Both the position numbers and the translations under genes were made by a program. Source: Belliella alkalica (GTDB taxonomy: Bacteria > Bacteroidota > Bacteroidia > Cytophagales > Cyclobacteriaceae). From it: DNA of 64,000 nucleotides. This document shows, piece by piece, positions 1 to 8,340 of this stretch. The notes under the pieces were generated by a model. The model was not told where the DNA came from and ran no database searches. It worked only from the letters and a program-made list of their open reading frames with translations. The stretch lies in contig NZ_JAKZGO010000006.1 in NCBI RefSeq assembly GCF_022549785.1, forward strand, positions 1 to 64,000, in the 5' to 3' direction. The stretch's first letter is position 1; every line of letters starts with the position of its first letter.

Positions 1-2
1 CA

Positions 3-221
3 CACATCTGCATCTGCTTTGTGTCTTATGCAGTCTTTAAGGAGCTGGAACGACTGCTTAAAATCGCCAAAGCAGAGTTTTCTGCAACAAGTGCAATAGA
101 GCTGACAAAGAACATGTATCAGATAAAAGTATTCCTGCCAGAATCAAAAACTTATACAACTATACCACTAAAACCCACAGAGCAACAACAGGAACTTATC
201 TCTATTATCATGAAAATTTAG
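3..221 (+). CDS. DDE transposase C-terminal end (IS1634/IS4-like), partial
   Basis: The frame is open from the left edge to TAG at 219-221, so only the last 72 codons of a gene entering from the left are present. The translation opens HICICFVSYAVFKELERLL and goes on to a short lysine-rich tail, which is how I recognise the C-terminus of IS1634-type (IS4 superfamily) DDE transposases; the catalytic residues lie outside the window. The gene stops about 30 bp before homology to a broken regulator gene begins, so the right tip of the element is probably near 250. The family call rests on pattern memory of a short stretch, so the exact IS family is uncertain. There is a GTG at 21, but it is internal, not a start. 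Confidence 0.6.
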   Translation, partial: HICICFVSYAVFKELERLLKIAKAEFSATSAIELTKNMYQIKVFLPESKTYTTIPLKPTEQQQELISIIMKI

Positions 222-511
222 AGTGGGTGTCCCATCGCACAAAACAGGGGCAATTCGTCAGAATAATGGACCATTTCGACTATTACATTTGTAATTTTTT
301 CGATGAGCATAGCTCTCTTATCATCCATCAGTTCCAAGCCTGATTTATGCAAACCTTTTTTTAGCTTTTCTCTTTTTGCTTCCGAGAGATCTTTGGTGAG
401 TAATACTTCACCAAGTTCTACAGACTTATACTTTATGTTTAATTTCTCCAATTCTGACTTTACCATCAACTTACATCGGAGGCTTACCATATATTGAATA
501 AATATTTTCAT
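218..511 (-). pseudogene. AraC-family regulator, N-terminal fragment cut by an insertion sequence
   Basis: Residues 1-86 match the N-terminal segment that Bacteroidota AraC-type regulators carry ahead of their DNA-binding domain: MVSLRCKLMVKSELEKL, then SGLELMDDK near 57-65 and EMVHYSDE at 79-86. In intact relatives this leads into two helix-turn-helix motifs. Here the frame runs into unrelated sequence after codon 86 (about 254) and stops at 218, four bases into the transposase gene on the other strand. The whole DNA-binding domain is therefore missing and the product cannot work as a regulator. The break coincides with the presumed end of the insertion sequence, so transposition is the simplest cause. 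Recognition is from conserved N-terminal motifs only. Confidence 0.65.
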
Positions 512-969
512 GAATATTTCTTGTTTATAATGAAGTAAGCATAAAATCTAAGTGATTTTATATGTCAGAATAAAAGATTCAGACAAAACATCTCACTCAA
601 TAAAAAAACTATGAACAAAACATTAAATCCCTAACAATTAGGCATTTTGATAAATGTAGTCAATTTAAATTCAAAAACTACTTTCCTTAAAATACTAGAA
701 AGATAATTATGCCAATAACATTGTGTGTTTTAAATCCCATAAACAAAAAAATGGTATCAACATCTGTTAAAAAGCAAAAATACAATGAGCGTTTTCATTG
801 ATTAAGGTTTTATTAAATTTAAATTCATTTATAAATTCAAATCTTTAAGTGAAGCTGAAAATCTCCCATAATTAAAAATAAACTTTATAGTCTAAAAATC
901 TTAAATCCATATAACCTAAAAATGCCCAAAATTTCTCTTGAGCATTTAATACTAATGAATTAAAAAAAC
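512..969. other. intergenic, no gene seen
   Basis: This stretch is very AT-rich, with many short A and T runs. I see no open frame of useful length, no tRNA-like fold and no strong hairpin. It lies between the 5' end of the broken AraC-type gene and the 3' end of the lipoprotein gene, so it should hold the promoter of the former; I could not identify a convincing one. Confidence 0.5.
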
Positions 970-1905
970 TTACTCTTCAAAACTATATGTTTTAAATGCA
1001 ATTCCGTCTAGCTTGTAAATAACTTCACCTTTATCTTTCACTAAGAGATTTAGCTTTCCACTGATCCTTTTTTCTCCTATTTCGGTGTATCGATTTTCAA
1101 TAATTATTTTTCCACTGGTTTCAAAATCTTTCCATTCTTGATATGGTGGTCCAGATTGATTGGCGACCTTGGTACCGATAGCTTTCCTAAAATCAATTCT
1201 ATCCAATTCTTGATCTTCACCAAATACAATTTCATCGATTGGAAAGTCCCACAAGTCACCTGATAGACTAAAGGTTATGCTATAACCATAACTTAAAAAA
1301 TACTGATGCCTTTGGGATTGATCGTCATGGCTTTTTGAAGCTCCACTTGAAATGGTATATAAATTCAAGATATCTGAAGAATAGAATACCCCAGTTTCAG
1401 CAACTCCACAATCAGTATCCAGTACAGATTTAACATTCAATTCACCAGAAACATTCTTTTGAATAGTGTTGTCACGTTCAAAAAAAATAGTCCCAGAAAA
1501 ATTAAAATATAAGGACCCAGTCTCTTTATTATATGAAAAATTTGAAATTTCAAATGTTGAAGTTGGATCAAAATTTGGGGTTAAAAATATATCAATATTT
1601 CGATTTGAACCTAATGGCAAAATCAACTCGTCATACCAGACTTTTCGTAAATCTCCATCATGGGTAAAATCAAACTTAAGATTAAACCTTATTTTGTTTT
1701 CATCTCGATAAGAAACGTTCACGAATAAATGTTCACAGTTCTCATTAGCAACAACATTGTTGTTGACAACATTAAAATCATCTCCATCGATTTTTAGAAC
1801 TGCTTGATTTTCAATCACGGGCTCTAATTCATCCTTATCGGTACAAGCTAAAAATGTTACGAAAGAGCAAAAAACCAATAATTTATAAAATTTAATTTTA
1901 ATCAT
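970..1905 (-). CDS. hypothetical lipoprotein, 311 aa
   Basis: I do not recognise the family. The N-terminus is a clear lipoprotein signal: MIKIKFYK, a hydrophobic stretch, then lipobox FLAC with the acylated cysteine at residue 21 and an acidic stretch (TDKDELEP) after it, as usual for exported Bacteroidota lipoproteins. The rest is rich in alternating hydrophobic and polar residues with many Asn, Asp and Ser, suggesting a beta-sandwich of the kind found in cell-surface or periplasmic lipoproteins. It stands alone between an AT-rich gap and the terminator downstream of phhA. A TATATTTG box 57 bases upstream of the start is a candidate promoter. No function can be given. Confidence 0.7.
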   Translation of the reverse strand: MIKIKFYKLLVFCSFVTFLACTDKDELEPVIENQAVLKIDGDDFNVVNNNVVANENCEHLFVNVSYRDENKIRFNLKFDFTHDGDLRKVWYDELILPLGSNRNIDIFLTPNFDPTSTFEISNFSYNKETGSLYFNFSGTIFFERDNTIQKNVSGELNVKSVLDTDCGVAETGVFYSSDILNLYTISSGASKSHDDQSQRHQYFLSYGYSITFSLSGDLWDFPIDEIVFGEDQELDRIDFRKAIGTKVANQSGPPYQEWKDFETSGKIIIENRYTEIGEKRISGKLNLLVKDKGEVIYKLDGIAFKTYSFEE

Positions 1906-1961
1906 TTTAATTTGTTTTATTTCTAATAAAATTTAGACCTATTATGAAAAATTTCATTTCT

Positions 1962-1969
1962 CAAATATA
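1962..1969 (-). promoter_or_regulatory. candidate -7 box for the lipoprotein gene
   Basis: Read on the minus strand this is TATATTTG, an exact match to the Bacteroidota sigma-ABfr -7 motif TAnnTTTG. It would give a 5' leader of about 50 bases for the gene starting at 1905. I do not see a good TTTG at the -33 distance, which lowers confidence. Confidence 0.4.
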
Positions 1970-2027
1970 AAAATAAAAAGAAAATTATTAAATGTTTTTT
2001 AGTTAAATCATGATTCTTTTTAAAATT

Positions 2028-2060
2028 AAAAAGCCCAAAATTAAAAATTCTGGGCTTTTT
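2028..2060 (-). terminator. intrinsic terminator after phhA
   Basis: AAAAAGCCCA (2028-2037) pairs perfectly with TGGGCTTTTT (2051-2060) around a 13-base loop. The A/T flanks give a U-run in either direction, so it could act both ways. On the minus strand it lies about 220 bases beyond the stop codon of phhA, and it is the first good terminator after the trp-aroF-phhA genes. Confidence 0.7.
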
Positions 2061-2139
2061 CATGCTTTATTGTGAAAACCTTCGATGTTTTGCAATTTGA
2101 AAACATCCTTTCTAAATCTTAGTTCTTGATGCTAGGATT

Positions 2140-2276
2140 GTCACATCCTGAAATTAGTTGACAGTTTTTCTGTTTTTTTCTCTACATTACCGATAACCAT
2201 TCTATGCCTCCCGATAAGGATGCCGAACAGGCTTTTCAGGGCACCCTATCACATTTCTCGCCTCTTTCTTTACTTC
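2140..2276. repeat. mosaic hairpin repeat, copy 1
   Basis: This gap holds two modules that recur at three other places in the window. The first is CCTGAAATTAGTTGACA followed by a T-run (from about 2147). The second is TGCCTCCCGAT, a short spacer and a TTCAGGGCA-type end (about 2212-2246), which folds into a small hairpin. The gap lies between the phhA stop codon and the terminator at 2028-2060. Origin unknown. Confidence 0.5.
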
Positions 2277-3110
2277 TCACTTCGCTTCTTCCGCCACCAT
2301 TTCTTCCAGTACGGCTTCTATTTCAGGCAAAGATTGATAAAGCTGCTCGTAGCTCTCGATGATGAAGTATTTATCTTGGAATTTGTCTTTCCAATATGGG
2401 GTATTCATGATTTTTTTGACATCATATTCCAAATGTGCTGGTTCTTCGGAAAGACTATATTTTGTTTCTCCAGCTGAACTTAAGATGCCTGCACCATAGA
2501 TTTTCACTTCACCATTTTCACGTATCAGACCAAATTCAATGGTAAACCAATAAATCCTAGACAATATTTCAATGGCCCATTTGTTTTCAATATGCTTAAG
2601 CGCCAATCCACTTAGATTTTCCAAGAAATCTACATATGGCTGATTTGTCAACATCGGCATATGGGCAAAGGCGTCATGGAACATGTCTGGCTCTTCCAAA
2701 TAATCTAGTTGCTCCATTTTGCGAAGCCAGGTGGATGAACAGAATCTTTTGTTGTTCATCAGTCCGAAAAACAGATCATCATCTATCAATCCAGGAACTA
2801 CCTGTATTTCCCAGCCAGTACTTTCTGCTAACCTTCTATTTACATCTTCAAAGTTAGCGATCTTATCTGCTGTAAAATTCACTTCTTTGATTCCTTCCAG
2901 ATAAGCAACAGAAGCTGCTTTTGGGAGGTTGACAATCTGTCTTTCAAACAAGATTTTCCAGACTTCAAAGTCTTCTGCAGTGTAAGCTGCATAATCTTGT
3001 TTCATTTTTTGGAGCCTTGGATCTGTAAAGACCCAATCTTTCGGTTTACTCATCATTATATTTGGGTTATATTTTTTCGTTTTTTTAAGCACAGACCTTG
3101 TTGCTTTCAT
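2277..3110 (-). CDS. phhA: phenylalanine-4-hydroxylase
   Basis: Iron- and pterin-dependent aromatic amino acid hydroxylase, converting phenylalanine to tyrosine in the cytoplasm. In the numbering of the longest frame (start 3122), the metal ligands are visible as H149 and H154 in PDMFHDAFAHMP and E196 in YWFTIEFGLI, the 2-His-1-Glu triad of the family. The motif has Ala where most relatives have Gly before the second His. At about 277 residues it has the length of a bacterial catalytic domain without a regulatory ACT domain. I take the start at the fifth codon (3110): it has an AGGAGG just upstream, and a good -7 box at 3127-3134 would place the transcript start at about 3121, beside or past the first ATG. 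It follows aroF in the same direction, so Phe/Tyr metabolism sits beside the trp operon. Confidence 0.9.
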   Translation of the reverse strand: MKATRSVLKKTKKYNPNIMMSKPKDWVFTDPRLQKMKQDYAAYTAEDFEVWKILFERQIVNLPKAASVAYLEGIKEVNFTADKIANFEDVNRRLAESTGWEIQVVPGLIDDDLFFGLMNNKRFCSSTWLRKMEQLDYLEEPDMFHDAFAHMPMLTNQPYVDFLENLSGLALKHIENKWAIEILSRIYWFTIEFGLIRENGEVKIYGAGILSSAGETKYSLSEEPAHLEYDVKKIMNTPYWKDKFQDKYFIIESYEQLYQSLPEIEAVLEEMVAEEAK

Positions 3111-3126
3111 TCCTCCTACCAATATC

Positions 3127-3157
3127 CAAATTTAAGCATTTCATAAATTTCTTCAAT
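3127..3157 (-). promoter_or_regulatory. promoter for phhA
   Basis: On the minus strand TAAATTTG (3127-3134) matches the Bacteroidota -7 motif TAnnTTTG exactly. Nineteen bases upstream is ATTG (3154-3157), three of four bases of the -33 TTTG. It suggests phhA can be transcribed apart from the trp operon, and it supports the phhA start at 3110. Confidence 0.5.
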
Positions 3158-3247
3158 CTGATTTAATTGAATGGGAAGAATAATCAACTTCCTATCATTA
3201 TCACTTTTTCTACAAAAAGCCATTCAATTTCAATCAATTGAGCTATA

Positions 3248-3275
3248 CTGATAACTGATAACTGATAACTGATAA
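3248..3275. repeat. four tandem copies of a 7-bp unit
   Basis: CTGATAA is repeated four times without interruption in the gap between aroF and phhA. It is a simple microsatellite of slippage type, about 110 bases upstream of the phhA promoter motif. No function is implied. Confidence 0.8.
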
Positions 3276-3348
3276 CCTAATAACTATTATTAAAACAGTA
3301 CTTTATCAAATCTTTAAATCAGATAGACGAGACATTCAATCCATCTCT

Positions 3349-4368
3349 CTAAAGAAGTGCAAATGTCTTTCTCAAAGCAAAGGTTTTTCTGATTTGCTCT
3401 GCCAAAAGGGAGCTTTGGGCAAAATCCAATGTTTGCTGACCATCAGAATATGCTTTTTCGGGAATTTCGTGCGTTTCGTAGATAATTCCATCAGCTCCAG
3501 ACATTACTCCAGAAAGAGCCATCTGTGGCACGTATGCCCTTATACCAATTCCATGTGAAGGATCTACGATCACAGGAAGATGGGATTTTGCTTTCAGAAT
3601 AGGAACGGCATTCAAGTCCAAAGTGTTTCTGCTTGCTCTTTCATAAGTTCTGATTCCTCTTTCACAAAGTATCAATTTTTCATTTCCTCCTGAAAAAACA
3701 TATTCTGCTGACTGCAATAATTCCTCAATTGTACCTGAAATACCTCTTTTGATCATTACCGCTTTATCCACTTTTCCAAGTTCATCAAGCAAGTTGAAAT
3801 TTTGGGTGTTTCTCGCCCCTACTTGATAGATGTCCACATAAGGATACATTTCTTCAATTTGGGAAACCTGCATTACCTCTGTGACGATTTTGATTCCTGC
3901 TTCTTGGGCAAGATCATACCACAATTTCAATCCATCGATCCCCAAACCTCTAAACGCATAAGGGCTAGAACGTGGCTTAAATACACCTCCACGCATCATT
4001 TTGATGTTATTCTCTTTCAAATGAGCGATGACTTTTCTGATCTGATCCTCAGACTCTATCGAACAAGGCCCTGCAATAACAGCCATGTCACCATCTTTGA
4101 TGAAAATGCCATTTCCCAAATCAATAGAGGTAGGCTTGGCTTTCCATTTTTTGGAAACCAGCTTGTACTCATCTGAAACAATGTGTATATCTTCTATCCC
4201 TTCTTTTTTCCCGATTCTTCTGATATCAAAATCTTTCTTCCCTATTCCCACCAAATAATCCCCCAATTGGGTTTTTACTTCTGTGATTTTATATCCTATT
4301 TGATTGACTTCAGCGATAAGGGAGTCCTTTTGGATGTCGGTGATGTCTTGTTTTAGTTGTATAATCAT
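3349..4368 (-). CDS. aroF: 3-deoxy-7-phosphoheptulonate synthase (DAHP synthase, type I-beta)
   Basis: First enzyme of the shikimate pathway, condensing erythrose-4-phosphate with phosphoenolpyruvate. Residues 1-70 form the ferredoxin-like N-terminal domain seen in Thermotoga-type enzymes, often the site of feedback control. The catalytic barrel follows, with AGPCSIES near 100, GGVFKPRSSPYAF near 130 and IVDPSHG near 270. There is no chorismate mutase domain. It is the last gene of the trp operon, two bases after trpA, so it is probably expressed with tryptophan synthesis and could supply chorismate for it. The last 13 residues contain RKTFAL twice in a row with different codons, which looks like a small C-terminal duplication. 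Confidence 0.92.
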   Translation of the reverse strand: MIIQLKQDITDIQKDSLIAEVNQIGYKITEVKTQLGDYLVGIGKKDFDIRRIGKKEGIEDIHIVSDEYKLVSKKWKAKPTSIDLGNGIFIKDGDMAVIAGPCSIESEDQIRKVIAHLKENNIKMMRGGVFKPRSSPYAFRGLGIDGLKLWYDLAQEAGIKIVTEVMQVSQIEEMYPYVDIYQVGARNTQNFNLLDELGKVDKAVMIKRGISGTIEELLQSAEYVFSGGNEKLILCERGIRTYERASRNTLDLNAVPILKAKSHLPVIVDPSHGIGIRAYVPQMALSGVMSGADGIIYETHEIPEKAYSDGQQTLDFAQSSLLAEQIRKTFALRKTFALL

Positions 4369-4370
4369 AA

Positions 4371-5144
4371 CTATTGAATAACTGACTGAATGTATGATTT
4401 GATATCAGCATTTAGATTTTTGCTGTCTTTGACTACTTTGATAAATGCACTTCCGATAATAGCACCATTCCCGTATTTCGATGCTGTGGTGAATGTCTCT
4501 GCATCAGAAATTCCAAAACCAATCAATCTTGGATTTTTCAAGTTCATATCTTGAACACGTTTGAAATAGGAAATTTGTTCTTCTGAAATGCCTGTTTTAG
4601 CTCCGGTGATGCTGTGTGAGGAAACCATATATATAAACCCATTGGAATTTTCATCAATTTCGCGAATTCTAGATTCACTTGTTTGCGGAGAAATCAAAAA
4701 GGTATTGCTCAAGCCATACTGATCAAACATTTCCTTGAATTCATCCAAATATTGCTGCATTGGAAGATCCGGGAGAATCAAACCGTCCACTCCTACTTCC
4801 TTACATTTCTGCAAAAAAGCTTCCATACCATATTGGATTATTGGATTCAGATAACCCATCAAAACAACTGGAATACTTACTGTTTGACGCATGTCTTTGA
4901 TTTGCTCAAAAAGTTTTTTCAAGCTCATACCATTTTCCAAGGCAATCATATTACTGTCCTGAATGGTCGGTCCATCAGCAATGGGATCAGAATAAGGCAC
5001 TCCTATCTCTATGATGTCAGCACCTGCTTCTTCAATGGCTTGCATAGTTGGCAAAGTATCCTCCAAAGCTGGAAATCCAGCAGTGAAATAGATGGACAAT
5101 GCCCGCTCTTTTTTATTTTGAAATAATGTATGTATTCGGTTCAT
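4371..5144 (-). CDS. trpA: tryptophan synthase alpha subunit
   Basis: Cleaves indole-3-glycerol phosphate to indole and glyceraldehyde-3-phosphate; indole passes to the beta subunit through a tunnel. The catalytic acids are E46 (DIIEIGVPYSDP) and D57 (ADGPTIQ), matching E49 and D60 of the E. coli enzyme. The phosphate-binding region (IGFGIS, AIIGSAF) is present near the C-terminus. At 257 residues it is a little shorter than the usual 260-270. It follows trpB in transcription order after a 162-base gap of low-complexity sequence and sits two bases before aroF, so the three are probably cotranscribed. Confidence 0.96.
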   Translation of the reverse strand: MNRIHTLFQNKKERALSIYFTAGFPALEDTLPTMQAIEEAGADIIEIGVPYSDPIADGPTIQDSNMIALENGMSLKKLFEQIKDMRQTVSIPVVLMGYLNPIIQYGMEAFLQKCKEVGVDGLILPDLPMQQYLDEFKEMFDQYGLSNTFLISPQTSESRIREIDENSNGFIYMVSSHSITGAKTGISEEQISYFKRVQDMNLKNPRLIGFGISDAETFTTASKYGNGAIIGSAFIKVVKDSKNLNADIKSYIQSVIQ

Positions 5145-5306
5145 TGGAATTCTAAGATTTTAAAATTAGTTGGAAAGTTTTAATGTTTGAAAGTTGATTG
5201 GAAGATTTCAAGATTGTAAGATTGGCAAAAGCGAAATAAAGATTATTGAGTTATTAATTGATATCATCCTTTATTCCTCCAACTTCATCCTTAAACCATT
5301 TCTCCT

Positions 5307-6485
5307 TCAATACCCTCCCCACTTGATATAGGTATCTAAGTCTTTATCTCCACGTCCAGAAAGGTTGATGACAATAATATCGTCTTTTTTGTACGTTATC
5401 ATGTTCAAAGCATGAATGGCGTGGGCAGTTTCTATGGCTGGGATGATTCCTTCCATTCTACTTAGCTCGATTCCAGCCTTCATGGCATCTTCATCTTCTA
5501 CTGCTACAAATTCTCCCCTTCCAATATCAAACAAGTGCGCATGAACCGGCCCTATCCCAGGATAATCCAAGCCTGCTGAGATGGAATGTGGTTCTATCAC
5601 TTGGCCATCCTCTGTCTGCATCAAGAGTGTTTTGCTACCATGCAAAATCCCCGAAGTACCTAGCGCTGTAGTGGCTGCTGATTTACCAGAACTAATCCCC
5701 AAACCTGCTGCTTCTGCGGCAATGAGCCTAACTTCGGGCACATTATAGTAATGGTAAAATGCTCCTGCAGCATTACTTCCTCCACCTACACATGCGATGA
5801 CGATATCTGGATTTTCTGTCCCTTCTTTTTCCAACAATTGCTTTTTGATCTCTTCGGATATCACAGATTGAAATCTGGCTACCATTTCCGGATATGGATG
5901 TGGTCCAACCACTGATCCGATAATGTAATGCGTATCCACCGGATTGTTGATCCATTGGCGCATTGCCTCGTTGGTTGCATCCTTGAGCGTCTGACTTCCA
6001 GAAGTCGCTGGTACTACTTTGGCACCGAGGATCTTCATTCTTTCCACATTGGGACGTTGTCTTTGGATATCCAATGCACCCATGTAAATCGTACAATCCA
6101 TCCCCATCAAGGCACAAACTGTGGCCGTAGCTACACCATGCTGACCAGCACCTGTTTCAGCAATGATCCTTTTTTTGCCGAGTTTTTTGGCTAAGATGAT
6201 TTGTCCAACGGTATTGTTGACTTTGTGTGCACCTGTATGGCATAAATCTTCTCTTTTGAAATAGATCTTTGCTCCATATTTTTCCGACATCCGCTTCGCA
6301 AAATAAAGCGGTGTAGGCCTGCCTACAAAATCCCTCAATAGAGATTGAAATTCTTCCTGAAATTCACTTGTAGCAACTATTTGCTCATAGTTGTCTCTCA
6401 ACTCCTCAATGTTTGGATGCAACATCTCAGGGATATATGCTCCTCCAAACTTCCCATAAAATCCTTTTTCGTCAACTTTAATCAT
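5307..6485 (-). CDS. trpB: tryptophan synthase beta subunit
   Basis: PLP enzyme joining indole and serine to make tryptophan. The Schiff-base lysine is K88 in HTGAHKVNN, and the phosphate-binding loop GGGSNAAG lies near residue 234. The N-terminal [15 protein letters not shown] segment and the 392-residue length are those of the classic TrpB1 type that pairs with TrpA. The start ATG at 6485 opens directly into the conserved N-terminus. It lies between trpF upstream (391-base gap with a mosaic repeat) and trpA downstream. Confidence 0.97.
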   Translation of the reverse strand: MIKVDEKGFYGKFGGAYIPEMLHPNIEELRDNYEQIVATSEFQEEFQSLLRDFVGRPTPLYFAKRMSEKYGAKIYFKREDLCHTGAHKVNNTVGQIILAKKLGKKRIIAETGAGQHGVATATVCALMGMDCTIYMGALDIQRQRPNVERMKILGAKVVPATSGSQTLKDATNEAMRQWINNPVDTHYIIGSVVGPHPYPEMVARFQSVISEEIKKQLLEKEGTENPDIVIACVGGGSNAAGAFYHYYNVPEVRLIAAEAAGLGISSGKSAATTALGTSGILHGSKTLLMQTEDGQVIEPHSISAGLDYPGIGPVHAHLFDIGRGEFVAVEDEDAMKAGIELSRMEGIIPAIETAHAIHALNMITYKKDDIIVINLSGRGDKDLDTYIKWGGY

Positions 6486-6539
6486 TTTTTTATAATTTAT
6501 GATCGGTGTTATAATTTGCTATAATCGAATCATTATTTA

Positions 6540-6730
6540 ACATCGGGTCATGACCCGATGTTAAGATCAAATGCCTCCCGATTTACGGGACAGGCATTTC
6601 AGGGCAATCCGGAATGTAATTTCTGTCTTGACTCTTGTATCCTCGATATTCACCGAGGCAAGCTTTTGTCAGGTCCTGAAAATACTTGACACTTTTTTTA
6701 TACTTAACCTCTCGTTTTATAGGCAAGTCA
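6540..6730. repeat. mosaic hairpin repeat, copy 2, between trpF and trpB
   Basis: The trpF-trpB gap (6486-6876) contains CATCGGGTCATGACCCGATG (6541-6560), a perfect palindrome, then TGCCTCCCGATTTACGGGACAGGCA, a second hairpin, then the module GTCCTGAAAATACTTGACAC with a T-run (about 6672-6698). All three recur elsewhere in the window. The rest of the gap is low-complexity and holds no gene. Confidence 0.6.
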
Positions 6731-6876
6731 TTTCGACTAAAAGGAGAAATCTCATACTGAATTTCACACCCCTACTTCAATTTTAACTTTCCAGTTTCAA
6801 ATAGGGACGAGACCTCTACTGTCGTCGAGGTGACTCGAATCTAGTATCTTATCTCTCGCATCTAGTCTCTCGTTTC

Positions 6877-7509
6877 TCAAACCACACTTGAAATTCTTTC
6901 CTTAAACTCCCTAATTTTCCCAATTTCCTTCAATGCTGGATCGATTTCGAATTTTGAATTGATATCCAGACCTAGGAGTTGAGGAATCTCTAATTTAAGC
7001 TTTTGTATATCGGGAATGTTTTCGATACTCAATCCTCCACTCAAAAGAAATGGCTTCTCGAAGGGATAATTTTTCAAAACCTCCCAATCAAATGTCTTTC
7101 CACTTCCTCCATACCCTTTGGTAAACGTATCAAACAGGAAATAATCAACAAAAGGAACAAATACTTCCAAGGTTTTCCAGTCGATATCATCTTTGATCGA
7201 AAATACTTTGAATATTTCCAGGCCTGTATCTTCTTTTACCAACTTGGTGAATTCTAGGGACTCTTCTCCATGAAGCTGTATGATCTGAATTCCAAAGTCT
7301 CTAATGGATGTTTTGATTTCATCCAAACTAGCATTGACAAATACACCAACTTTCTTAATTGGCAAATCAACAATGGAATCTGCTAAATTTTGCGGTACGA
7401 ATCTTGGTGATTTGGGATAAAATATCAAACCCATCCAATCTGGATTGATTTGGGCTATCAACTCCCTGATATTCTCTTCAGACCGCATTCCACAAACTTT
7501 CAGCTTCAT
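6877..7509 (-). CDS. trpF: phosphoribosylanthranilate isomerase
   Basis: Isomerises N-(5-phosphoribosyl)anthranilate to CdRP, the third step of tryptophan synthesis. The N-terminal KLKVCGM carries the catalytic cysteine (C6). The general acid Asp sits in FLFDTFTKGYGGSGKTFDW near residues 125-143, with the phosphate-binding LLSGGL and LGLDINSKFE toward the C-terminus. It is a single-domain enzyme of 210 residues, not fused to TrpC as in E. coli. Its start overlaps the end of trpC by four bases, indicating translational coupling. Confidence 0.95.
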   Translation of the reverse strand: MKLKVCGMRSEENIRELIAQINPDWMGLIFYPKSPRFVPQNLADSIVDLPIKKVGVFVNASLDEIKTSIRDFGIQIIQLHGEESLEFTKLVKEDTGLEIFKVFSIKDDIDWKTLEVFVPFVDYFLFDTFTKGYGGSGKTFDWEVLKNYPFEKPFLLSGGLSIENIPDIQKLKLEIPQLLGLDINSKFEIDPALKEIGKIREFKERISSVV

Positions 7510-8330
7510 TTCTCTGTCGTTTGTCCCATTGCTGCACCCAACAATTCTCTGTATTCGTTCATGAAATTATAAGCTGCTTGATGTGGTCGGCTGGATTTCA
7601 TGAAATTTTCACCTATCAAAAACCCTTCAAAACCCACTTGTTTCAAGCTAACCAAAGTATCTGGTCTTGAAATTCCACTTTCAGAAATCTTTACAAATTC
7701 ATTTGGAATTCTATCTACTAGATCATAGGAAGTTTGTAATGAAACATCAAATGTCTTCAAGCTGCGATTGTTTACCCCTACAAGGTCAAGGTATTCATTG
7801 ACTGACAGAGCAAGTTCTTCTCCATCATGCACTTCCATCAAAACTTCCAGACCAAGTGATTTCGCAAACTTTGCTAATTCTTTTAGTCTTGCAGGCTCCA
7901 AAGCTGCTGCAATCAGCAAGATGCAGTCAGCACCTATTGATTTAGCTTCTATGATTTGATATTCTTCAATGATGAAATCCTTTCTTAACAGTGGGCAAAA
8001 GTTGAATCTTCTGGCTGTAACCAAATCTTCATTTTTTCCCCCAAAGAATTCTTGATCTGTCAAAATAGACAAGGCCGAAGCTCCTGCTTGCATATACCCA
8101 ATGCTTGTAGTCTCTACTGATGCACTCGGATTGATATCTCCTTTTGACGGAGATTTCCTTTTAAATTCAGCAATGATCCCCGTTTTTTCAGGATCGGAAA
8201 TATAGTCTTTCATCGAAACTACAGCAGATTCAAAATAGATACTCTTTTCCAATAATTTTACAGGAACTATACTGCTTCTCTCTGCAACTTCTGTTTTTTT
8301 GAATGCAATTATCTTATCTAAAATATTCAT
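7506..8330 (-). CDS. trpC: indole-3-glycerol phosphate synthase
   Basis: Closes the indole ring of CdRP. Visible family motifs are EFKRKSPSKGDI near residue 56 (catalytic Lys and phosphate contact), LLRKDFIIEEYQI near 115, GVNNRSLKTF near 185, and SESGI with GFLIGENFM for phosphate binding near the C-terminus. The length of 274 is slightly above the usual 255-265 owing to a C-terminal extension. It is followed with a four-base overlap by trpF and preceded ten bases away by trpD, so these three form the tightest part of the operon. Confidence 0.96.
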   Translation of the reverse strand: MNILDKIIAFKKTEVAERSSIVPVKLLEKSIYFESAVVSMKDYISDPEKTGIIAEFKRKSPSKGDINPSASVETTSIGYMQAGASALSILTDQEFFGGKNEDLVTARRFNFCPLLRKDFIIEEYQIIEAKSIGADCILLIAAALEPARLKELAKFAKSLGLEVLMEVHDGEELALSVNEYLDLVGVNNRSLKTFDVSLQTSYDLVDRIPNEFVKISESGISRPDTLVSLKQVGFEGFLIGENFMKSSRPHQAAYNFMNEYRELLGAAMGQTTEK

Positions 8331-8340
8331 GTTTAACTAA

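Noticed and set aside
2220..2477. Rightward 85-codon frame overlapping the end of phhA
   Set aside because: It is antisense to a well-supported gene and runs through a repeat; no motif is visible.
5773..6194. Frames of 88 and 114 codons inside trpB
   Set aside because: Both overlap the clear trpB coding sequence, one antisense and one in another frame, and show no family resemblance.
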